Source of the DNA: Chloroflexota bacterium
Lineage (GTDB): Bacteria; Chloroflexota; Limnocylindria; Limnocylindrales; CSP1-4
Direction: 5' to 3'
Length of the DNA: 52,421 nucleotides
Assembly: GCA_003152165.1 (NCBI GenBank)
Contig: PLZO01000043.1
Location: 1-52,421, forward strand
The notes beneath the pieces are model-generated. The model worked only from the letters and a program-made list of their open reading frames with translations. It did not search any database and had not been told where the DNA came from. A program made the position numbers and the translations under genes. Numbering within the stretch: position 1 is the first letter of the stretch; each line of letters starts with the position of its first letter. Shown in pieces: positions 29,001 through 35,267 of this stretch.

Positions 29001-29158
29001 AGCTGCGTCGGCTGCGGGATTCGAGCCGACTAACGGTCGGGGAGATCGCAAGAGCGGCCGGCGTGTCAGAGCGCACCGCGCAGTACTGGTTAAATGGCTC
29101 GACGACGACCCGCGATCCGCGCGTACAAGAGCGGCTGGTCGAGCTCGTTCGACGATAA
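26048..29158 (+). CDS. polB: Family-B DNA polymerase with C-terminal HTH
   Basis: This is a 1036-aa protein from GTG 26048; the frame is open from 25982, but that start would overlap the upstream gene by 92 nt, and ATG 26202 is another option. The 3'-5' exonuclease has all three motifs: VVFDTETR (D64, E66), FNLAFD (N150, D154) and YCRQD (Y276, D280). The YLGGRVET linker motif precedes polymerase motif A (VDATSMYSSV, D367), motif B (KTMASAAAYG, K548-G557) and motif C (GDTDALI, D633, D635). The last ~40 residues form a HTH (VGEIARAAGVSERTAQYW). It should be an active proofreading polymerase; the role may be gap filling or element copying. Its stop is 3 nt from the CRISPR array, which is transcribed toward it. 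Confidence 0.92.
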   Translation: MAQKHRSSSAPRVVETAIAVRAYTVPVKRLKQSKFRAPDEDPDADEARPGDMPWTWPETEVVFDTETRIDATQRLTFGWYQIRRRGTLFREGPISADDLSAEEGEIVGGYVATHRADNGRALHPLARQAFADYLLWGYGWKARALLVGFNLAFDLSRLAIGAHPTRGGGYKLRYWRRSRDEADERAHKFRPDVTVQAIDARRQFIRFQKPEEIDLLDLLPDGKPPQGNFVDLHTLAYAFSDRNLSLDSASRLFDCVQRKETEDVVYGVVDERHIDYCRQDVRVTAELLDKLRDEYERHPIGHVLPATQLVSAASLGKAYLRTMGITPLVERAGDVDRLRLGQAMTAYLGGRVETAIRRVDLPCVYVDATSMYSSVFALTKLWRTITAAELRVEDATSAATGYLATLSRERLLDPSAWPALAGVFCRVRPAGHLLPVRAQFRARPDRDEALGDGTYQIALTPLDSGGQDLWYALADLAACRILTGAAPDVLEAFRVVPGDEQVALSPVRLRGELEIDPTSEDFFQRLIEARKRTERTTEEGKRLDLFLKTMASAAAYGIFAEVRELPAVGGRGGTVDVWARRYFRSTGVRHRLEEPGKFCFPPVAATVTACARLLLALLQAEVEAEGGHFVAGDTDALILVASRVGGPVPCPGGDLHGADGGEAIQALSWAEVDAIRERLNRLNPYDRSAVPDLFKIEVENYRVIGRDGHGKPIVDEHERVELHCVAISPKRYALFEVGPAGETVIRRASQHGLGYFLPPTERPTFDDATDEVKATWTELVWQRIVDEVRGRTVGPRPGWFSTLAPSRASITSWRALDPYRTLNYRRRYAQRIKPANFLLVAHDDALVALPPEYDRARLTPIAPFSREPSAWLGLPWRNRFDGAAIELTTEPGGRSGKIRVKTYGDVVTDYRLHPDPKAAAADSGPVRRGTVGVVGRRPVRASVIRYIGKEAAMLEEEESGLLRLGDDVVAEYADHGSEWQELVDQLRRLRDSSRLTVGEIARAAGVSERTAQYWLNGSTTTRDPRVQERLVELVRR

Positions 29159-29161
29159 CTT

Positions 29162-30546
29162 GGGTTCACCCCCACGCGCGTGGGGACGACCCTCGAAATG
29201 CGGATGAGGTATCCCCCGTTGTGCGGTTCACCCCCACGCGCGTGGGGACGACGGACGCGCTCCAGCAGCAAGCCGGGCCCAACCGCGGTTCACCACCACT
29301 GGCGTGGGGACGACGATCGCGTCGGCCGAACGACACCTTCGCCCGGTTCACCCCCACGCGCGTGGGGACGACTTGTTGCCGCCGGGGCGAGCGAACCCTT
29401 CGCCCGGTTCACCCCCACGCGCGTGGGGACGACTTGTCGAACGTGACGTGCGTTATCTGAGTGTACGGTTCACCCCCACGCGAGTGGGGACGACTCCAAC
29501 GCTGAACGGCGCGACGCTCGACACCGACGGTTCACCCCCACACGCGTGGGGACGACGGCTCCAACAGCAGGCCGGCCCGAATCACTTCCTCGGTTCACCC
29601 CCACGCGCGTGGGGACGACGCGCGTTGGTCACGGCATCGATCGCGCTCTGGAGCGGTTCACCCCCACGCGCGTGGGGACGACTGTCGAGGTGGCCGTCGG
29701 CCCAGGCGCCGAGAGCGGTTCACCCCCACGCGCGTGGGGACGACGCCCGCTCCAGCCAGAACGTCGGGTCCGGTTCACCCCCACGCGCGTGGGGACGACT
29801 GCCCTTGACAATACCTCTTCTCGACTATTCCACGGTTCACCCCCACGCGCGTGGGGACGACTGCTCGTCGGAGTCGATCGTCCCGTCGGTGACCGGCTCA
29901 CCCCCACGCGCGTGGGGACGACGGCCCCGGCCCACGACCGGCCCGACTTGCGCTGACGGTTTCACCCCCACGTGCGTGGGGACGACCTGGGCCTGGCCTT
30001 CTTCGCGGCGGCGTTTATCGGTTCACCCCCACGCGCGTGGGGACGTCTGCTCGATGGCGGTGCCGTGACGTTCGTCTGCAACGGTTCACCCCCACGCGCG
30101 CGGGGACGACGGAGGCGATGCTCGCCGAGGAGCACATGATCATCGGTTCACCCCCACGCGCGTGGGGACGACTGGCCGAGGGCACCAGCAGCCTGACTGC
30201 CTTGCTCGATTCACCCCCACGCGCGTGGGGACGACGAGTTGGGTGAACTTCGTCTCGGGCTGGGTGATCGGTTCACCCCCACGCGCGTGGGGACGACGAG
30301 GACGGGTCGACGGTCGCGGCCCAGTACCGCGGTTCACCCCCACGCGCGTGGGGACGACTGCGTCGGGTGCTTCGCCGCATGGCCCGGTGAACGGTTCACC
30401 CCCACGCGCGTGGGGACGACGCCCTCGGTCGCGGCTGGCTGGTCCCCGGGTTCATCGGTTCACCCCCACGCGCGTGGGGACGGCTCTGCTTGCGGACGTG
30501 CGTCGCGTACAGCTCGGCGGTTCACCCCCACGCGCGTGGGGACGAC
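29162..30546 (-). CRISPR. Type I-E CRISPR array, 23 repeats and 22 spacers
   Basis: Repeats are 29 nt. On the minus strand each begins GTCGT, has the stem CCCCACGCGCGTGGGG and ends GTGAACCG, the usual 5' handle end of type I-E crRNA, so transcription runs from 30546 down, the same direction as the cas genes. Repeat starts (plus coordinates) are 29162, 29224, 29286, 29344, 29405, 29466, 29528, 29591, 29654, 29716, 29771, 29833, 29894, 29957, 30019, 30082, 30144, 30207, 30269, 30330, 30392, 30456 and 30518. Spacers run from 26 to 35 nt, mostly 32-34. Imperfect repeats are scattered along the array (worst at 29286). Only 34 nt separate the first repeat from the cas6e stop, so there is no normal leader. 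Confidence 0.97.
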
Positions 30547-30580
30547 ACTAGGATTATTAGGCCCCAATCGCGCGTCCCGA

Positions 30581-31282
30581 TCACGGCGGCCCGACCGTGA
30601 GCAGACCGTGGCCGTAGGCCTTGCCGCTCCCGAACCCGGCCGTGATCGCCGCCCTCAGACGGTCGGCGTCGAGGACCGTCAGCACGCCTTCGAACGCAAC
30701 CGAGCGTAGCGTCAGGCGCGTACGTGGTTGGTCGCCGGCGCGACGGGTGCCATGGCCGTCCCCGAGTCGTCGGACGACGACGGAGGAGGCGGCCTCGACC
30801 GGCCCGGCACCGACGCTGAAGCCCGCCTCCACTCCCTTCCGGACGAGCCACTCGAGGACATCGGCATCGTCGTGGAGCGGGACGCGTCGGCCGTGTCGCC
30901 GGGCACCATCCGGGCCCGACTTCGTGTCGACCTTCCGAGTCGGATTGGCGACCAGGCGGAACCGCAGTCGGCGGCCCGGCTCGATCCGGGCAAGGAGCGT
31001 GCTGACCTCCCGGAACTCGGGTGGCTCGCCGACCGGGTAGATGTCCGGCAGCCGAGCCCAGTCGGGCCGGGTCGTGGACTGGACCAGGAGTGATGGTCCA
31101 GCCCCGAGCCGACCCTCGTCGAGGCGCCACAGGACCCCGTGGCTGGCCCGTGGTTCGGCTCCGCTGTCGGCGGGGAACGCCCGCATGACGAGCCGATGGA
31201 TCTCCCCGAGGTCGGCGATCGCGGTCCGACCACCCGGACGCCGAGCGTCGATCCATAGGCGGGAGAGGTAGAGCTCAGCCAT
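30581..31282 (-). CDS. cas6e: Type I-E crRNA endoribonuclease Cas6e
   Basis: This is a 233-aa protein starting MAELYLSRLWID at ATG 31282. It cuts the repeat transcript and stays on the crRNA 3' hairpin as part of Cascade. The N-terminal fold carries H29 in IADLGEIHRLVMRAF, at the place of the family's catalytic histidine; the usual nearby tyrosine is not obvious. The glycine-rich loop GFGSGKAYGHGLL near the C-terminus is typical of Cas6. It overlaps the cas5e end by 8 nt and is the last cas gene before the array; cas1 and cas2, which normally follow it, are absent. Confidence 0.93.
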   Translation of the reverse strand: MAELYLSRLWIDARRPGGRTAIADLGEIHRLVMRAFPADSGAEPRASHGVLWRLDEGRLGAGPSLLVQSTTRPDWARLPDIYPVGEPPEFREVSTLLARIEPGRRLRFRLVANPTRKVDTKSGPDGARRHGRRVPLHDDADVLEWLVRKGVEAGFSVGAGPVEAASSVVVRRLGDGHGTRRAGDQPRTRLTLRSVAFEGVLTVLDADRLRAAITAGFGSGKAYGHGLLTVGPP

Positions 31283-32003
31283 CGTTGGCACCCCCGGATT
31301 CGACCAGCACGAGGTCGGCAGGCACGATCATCACGTGGCGGATGCCGCGGGGCAGGAACTCGCGGACGGCGAACGCGGCACCCGGGGCGGGCTGATCCGC
31401 GATGATCAGCTCGGCCTCGTGCATCGGGCATTCGAGGGCAAGGCGGAGCGGATCGGTCGGCCGGCGGTCGCGTCCACGAACGACGAACGGCGCGGCCCGG
31501 AGCGCTGACTCGAGTCCCGCCTCGCGTAGTGGCGGTCCCAGAGGGGCGCGATCCGGGAGGGCGATCGGCTCGGCTGGCGGGAACGCCCGCCGGCCGAGGA
31601 ACAGCGGGAAGCGCGGGGTCCTGAGCGCAGCGAGGATCTGGGCGAGCATGCCGGCATCGCCTTCGAACCCGGCGGTGAAGACCGCGTCCGCGAGGTAGGC
31701 CCGACGGGACACGATCGGGTCGGAGCTGACTCGAGCCGGCCCGCCGTCGCGGCCGGGGGCGTGGGCGACGTCAAGGACGGTATGGAAGTCGACCTCAAGA
31801 CGCCCCGGCCGATCGACTCGCACACCGAACCGGAGGGCGGCAAGGTCGTCGACCGCATCCTCGCGGCCTCGTCCGAGCGCCGCTGCGACCAGACCGATCA
31901 CCCCGGACTTCGTCGGTTCCGGCATCGAGTCCCGATCGCCGAAGCGGCTCGCAACGCCCCAGCTCTGCTGAGGCCCGGCGAGTCGGAGGAGCAGCGTGGT
32001 CAT
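31275..32003 (-). CDS. cas5e: Type I-E Cascade subunit Cas5e
   Basis: This is a 242-aa protein. It opens TLLLRLAGPQQSWGVASRFG and then EPTKSGVIGLVAAALGR, the standard Cas5e signature. It caps the 5' handle of the crRNA and joins Cas7 to Cas8e. The C-terminus has FAVREFLPRGIRHVMIV. The start overlaps the cas7e stop by 4 nt (ATGA). Length and motifs are normal, with no sign of damage. Confidence 0.95.
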   Translation of the reverse strand: MTTLLLRLAGPQQSWGVASRFGDRDSMPEPTKSGVIGLVAAALGRGREDAVDDLAALRFGVRVDRPGRLEVDFHTVLDVAHAPGRDGGPARVSSDPIVSRRAYLADAVFTAGFEGDAGMLAQILAALRTPRFPLFLGRRAFPPAEPIALPDRAPLGPPLREAGLESALRAAPFVVRGRDRRPTDPLRLALECPMHEAELIIADQPAPGAAFAVREFLPRGIRHVMIVPADLVLVESGGANDG

Positions 32004-33085
32004 GCCGCGGCCGCGACCGACGCGACCAGCGCGTCGAGGGTCGGGACGCGGTTGGCCTCGAGCGATCCGAGCTCGATCTCCCCCAGGGCGACGGCGGCGG
32101 TCGTCCGGACGTCTGCATCGCCGTACATCGCGGCCACCGAGTCACGGTAGGCGACCAGGGCGTCGACGGACGCCCGGACGAGGTCACGTTGCTCGGTCTG
32201 ACGGACGGGGGCGACGAAGGCGTTGGCCAGCGAGACGGGTGCACCGTCGCGAACGACGGCTAGTACGAACGACGGCGGGTTATGGGCGGCGAACGCGTGC
32301 TGTTTGCCCGTCGGGAGCGCTAGGACGGCCGCCCGGATGATCGCAGGCAGGGCAGTCTTGAGGCGCTCGGCGCCTACCCGCTGCTCGAGCTCACCGAGGT
32401 CGATGGCCAGGTATCGGTAGAACGTGGCGCTGTTGAACCCGGTCGACTCGATCATCGCGGCGCCCGTCTCTTCGGCTCGAGCGAGCTCGTCGAGGGCCGT
32501 GAAGTAGTCGAACTCCGCCGCGAGGCGGTGGGTGCTGATTGCGTGGGCGACCGAGCAGGCGCCGTCGACCCCGACCTCGGGCAGGTCGGCGACCATCCGC
32601 CCGAAGAGGGCGAGATCGACCGCGCTCGAGCGGAGGGCAGCACGGGCGGGGCCGCGCATGGCCCCGAGGTCAGGCTTCGCCGCGGTCAGCGCGTCCCAGT
32701 GTTCCCGGGCTAGGGCGGCAAGGGCGTCGGCCTCATCGTCGCCGAGCAGGATCAGGTACTTCGTCTCGGCGTCGCCTTTCTTCGTATCGCCGACGACGAT
32801 CCCGGCCGCCTCGAACAGCCGGCTAGCGGCGACGAGGCTCTCGGTGCGCGGGTGCTCCGCGAGCCGGTCGGCGACGAGCTCCGACACCCGCTTCGTGCGG
32901 GTCGAGAGCTCCCCCGGTGGGAGAGCATCCCGAAGGGCCAGGCGCATCGCCCGCTTGAGCGCCTGCGAGCTGATCCGGGCGCGACGGACGCCCCCGAACA
33001 TTGCGTCCTTCGGGTTGCCGGTGTCGTCGCGGTTCAGGTTCGCCGGGGCGACATTCTGGAGAATGTGAAGCTCGAGGAAAGCCAT
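32000..33085 (-). CDS. cas7e: Type I-E Cascade backbone subunit Cas7e
   Basis: This is a 361-aa protein. The start is ATG 33085 (MAFLELHILQNVAPANLNRD), with AAGGAAGGA about 9 nt upstream; the open frame continues to 33889 but that part overlaps cas11. Conserved segments include KDAMFGGVRRARISSQALKR, which is the usual Cas7e (Cse4/CasC) RNA-binding region, FNSATFYRYLAIDL and KQHAFAAHNPPSFVLAVVRD. Several copies coat the crRNA spacer. It overlaps cas5e and is about 40 nt downstream of cas11. Confidence 0.95.
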   Translation of the reverse strand: MAFLELHILQNVAPANLNRDDTGNPKDAMFGGVRRARISSQALKRAMRLALRDALPPGELSTRTKRVSELVADRLAEHPRTESLVAASRLFEAAGIVVGDTKKGDAETKYLILLGDDEADALAALAREHWDALTAAKPDLGAMRGPARAALRSSAVDLALFGRMVADLPEVGVDGACSVAHAISTHRLAAEFDYFTALDELARAEETGAAMIESTGFNSATFYRYLAIDLGELEQRVGAERLKTALPAIIRAAVLALPTGKQHAFAAHNPPSFVLAVVRDGAPVSLANAFVAPVRQTEQRDLVRASVDALVAYRDSVAAMYGDADVRTTAAVALGEIELGSLEANRVPTLDALVASVAAAA

Positions 33086-33123
33086 TGATCGTCGTCCTTC
33101 CTTCAGAACAGGGATCGCCGTCG

Positions 33124-33645
33124 TCAGTCGACGTCGGGGAGATTCGCCTGGTCGTCGGTCACCACGCCCGCAGCCGCGCGGTAGGCGACCGCCCATCGGC
33201 GCTGGACGGGCGTGCCGTCGAGCGACCAGCGGCCCAGATCGGCCGCCAAGAGACCCCAGTCGGCCAGCTTCGCGGCATCGCCGAGCACGTCGACGAGGGC
33301 CGCCAGCCGTGTGGGCACGTCCTCGCGTTCCGCTTCGACCACGGCGAGGAAGCGCCGCTCGATCCCGGGCCGGGTCGCGGGCTCGCGGCTGCGCTCCCCG
33401 GCAAGGCGGGGGACTGGGACCCCGGCCCCCGGTTTCGGCGCGGCGCCGACCCGGGCGACGAGAGCCGCCACATCGAGCCAGTCGCGCTCGTCCCAGCGGG
33501 TCATCTCGGGCGGGAGCAGGCGTCCGAGCGGCCCGAGAAGGGCCGACGCGTCTCCCGCACGCAGCGTCCGGCGGACCTCGCCGAGCGTGCCAGGGTCGGC
33601 TGCCAGGCGAGCGAAGACCGCCGCGGCGTGGCCCGGGTTGACCAT
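33124..33645 (-). CDS. cse2: Type I-E small subunit Cas11 (Cse2)
   Basis: This is a 173-aa protein. ATG 33645 is favoured over GTG 33648 because AGGAGG is 6 nt upstream of the ATG. It is helical with WDERDWLDVAALVARVG and RRFLAVVEAEREDVPTRLAA, as in Cse2/CasB. It forms the dimer along the belly of Cascade that holds the displaced DNA strand. It sits between cas8e and cas7e, as in other type I-E operons. Confidence 0.9.
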   Translation of the reverse strand: MVNPGHAAAVFARLAADPGTLGEVRRTLRAGDASALLGPLGRLLPPEMTRWDERDWLDVAALVARVGAAPKPGAGVPVPRLAGERSREPATRPGIERRFLAVVEAEREDVPTRLAALVDVLGDAAKLADWGLLAADLGRWSLDGTPVQRRWAVAYRAAAGVVTDDQANLPDVD

Positions 33646-33656
33646 CACATCCCTCC

Positions 33657-35267
33657 TTAAGCGACAGCGTCGAGGTAGCGTCTGAGCGCCTGTCGAAAGA
33701 TCGTCTCCCCCGCGGCGAGTGCGAATGGCTGGGCCGGGAAGGCGGTGAGCGCATCCTCAAAGGCGTCGCCGGCCGCCCGATCGACGGTCGCGCGCCACCG
33801 TCCGAGGATCTCGGCATACCCGGGCGCGACCGCGGCGAGATCGAGAAGTAGTCGGCGGAAGGAGCCATCGAGCGCCGACCAGTAGCCACTCGCGCCGCCG
33901 AAATGCTCGATCGCCTCCCGCACGCCTGCGCGCACCCGCACCCCGGCAGGCGTGCGCGGTCCCATCTCGGGCAGGGACGCCGCCTCGGGTTCGAGAAGCT
34001 TGTTCAGGGCGCCTGAGCGGAGGAGCGCACGTTCCCCGGCTTCGGCCATCGCGATCGCGATGGCGACCACGTCGCGCCGGTTGGCTTCGGCATCGAGGAG
34101 AGCGGCGACCGGCGGCGCGAGCATCTCGCGGCGCGTTCCGTGGACCTTGTTCTGGCCGGGTTCGGTTGCCTGTCCAAGCACCGTCACCGGAAGGACGCCG
34201 GCCGCATCCGCGTAGCCGAGTTCGGCGAGGCGGGCGTGGAAGCTCAGGATCCCGGGCCGACGGACCCGCCCGGCATCGGTCGATGTCCCACCAAGGAGCG
34301 CGAGGCTGTCGCGCCAGGCCATCCGGTCACGGCCGAGCTCGACCCGCAGCCACGGGCTCTCGCCCTCCTTCGGTTTCGCACGCGCACGCAGGGCGACGAA
34401 CGGGTCCGGCAGGTCTTCGGGGAGCGCAACGCAGGTCTCCCCGTCGAACTCGACCAGCCCGGCCACCCACACCACGCCGTGTTCCACGACGGGGACGAAC
34501 TCGACGGCGCGGCTTCGCCAGGTGAGCAGGTCGAGCAGCCCGTCGGGGTGCCGAGCGCCGGGTCCGGTCAGCGGCTCGCGCTCCCAGGCCGGTCGGTCAC
34601 CTGCAGTCGTACCAGCGGGCAGCCCAGCCGCCGGATCGTAGGCCTCCAGGTTCGCGATGAGCGTCGCGTAGAGGGTCGGTGCGGCGACCATGATAATGGC
34701 GTAGCGGGCAGCCGGCGCATCCTTCGCGGCGCGGAACGGGCCGCCGGGCCACTGCGCCTGGGCGCGCGCCAGGGCAAACGTCTGCCAGGCGACCAAGGCG
34801 CGCGCAGCCTCGGCTGGAGATGCCCCGCTGGCTGGCAACCGGTGCTCGAAGAAGACGGGCTTGTCCGCCCCCGGCCGTTCGGGCACGAGCCTCGCCAAGG
34901 ACGCGAGCTCCTTCGCCCGCTCGGCCAGCCCAGTAACCTGCCCGAAGGGCCGGGTCGCGTGGAACAGGTCGAGTCGGTCGTCGACCGCGTCGAGGTAGCG
35001 CACGACCGCATCGGGCTCGAACCGGCCCGCATCGCGCAGCGTGGCCCACGCCGCTTCGTCGGTCGGGCCGCCAACGATCCGGTGACCGAAGGCGACGAGG
35101 TAGCGCATCAGGGCGGCGACCACCAAGGGCGAGGAATCGACGACAACGCGCAGTTCGTGCGCCGAGAGGAAGACCTCGCGAAGGCCGGCCATCCGCGGGC
35201 GCCCGGCAAGGTCGGTAACCGCGATCCAGGGTTCGGTGCGAAGGTCGTAGCGCGGACGTTGCGACAT
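33657..35267 (-). CDS. cse1: Type I-E large subunit Cas8e (Cse1)
   Basis: This is a 536-aa protein starting MSQRPRYDLRTEPWIAVTDL; ATG 35267 overlaps the cas3 stop (TGATG). The opening with RTEPWI, LREVFLSAHEL and the later ARHPDGLLDLLTWRSRAVEF region are characteristic of Cse1/CasA. This subunit recognises the PAM, opens the DNA and recruits Cas3. The C-terminal four-helix bundle ends in FRQALRRYLDAVA. Length is normal for the family. Confidence 0.94.
   Translation of the reverse strand: MSQRPRYDLRTEPWIAVTDLAGRPRMAGLREVFLSAHELRVVVDSSPLVVAALMRYLVAFGHRIVGGPTDEAAWATLRDAGRFEPDAVVRYLDAVDDRLDLFHATRPFGQVTGLAERAKELASLARLVPERPGADKPVFFEHRLPASGASPAEAARALVAWQTFALARAQAQWPGGPFRAAKDAPAARYAIIMVAAPTLYATLIANLEAYDPAAGLPAGTTAGDRPAWEREPLTGPGARHPDGLLDLLTWRSRAVEFVPVVEHGVVWVAGLVEFDGETCVALPEDLPDPFVALRARAKPKEGESPWLRVELGRDRMAWRDSLALLGGTSTDAGRVRRPGILSFHARLAELGYADAAGVLPVTVLGQATEPGQNKVHGTRREMLAPPVAALLDAEANRRDVVAIAIAMAEAGERALLRSGALNKLLEPEAASLPEMGPRTPAGVRVRAGVREAIEHFGGASGYWSALDGSFRRLLLDLAAVAPGYAEILGRWRATVDRAAGDAFEDALTAFPAQPFALAAGETIFRQALRRYLDAVA

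Noticed and set aside
26048..29158. Reverse-strand open frame of almost 600 codons over polB (27236-28987)
   Set aside because: It is the antisense of a strongly conserved polymerase gene; its long Arg/Asp/Gly-rich translation has no motif and arises from GC-rich codon bias.
26048..29158. Protein-primed (phi29 or pipolin-type) polymerase
   Set aside because: The exonuclease and YxGG motifs alone do not show it, and I could not identify the TPR1/TPR2 insertions with confidence; only family B is claimed.
29162..30546. Protein-coding frames across the CRISPR array
   Set aside because: They are repeats read as Gly-Ser-Pro-Pro-Arg-Ala-Trp-Gly-Arg or similar; periodic and without a gene-like start.
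29162..30546. Array orientation with its leader on the polB side
   Set aside because: The GTGAACCG handle end and the degenerate 29286 repeat near that side both fit transcription from the cas6e side.
33086..33889. N-terminal extension of cas7e up to 33889
   Set aside because: It overlaps all of cas11 in another frame and has no Cas7 similarity; the ATG at 33085 has a strong ribosome site.
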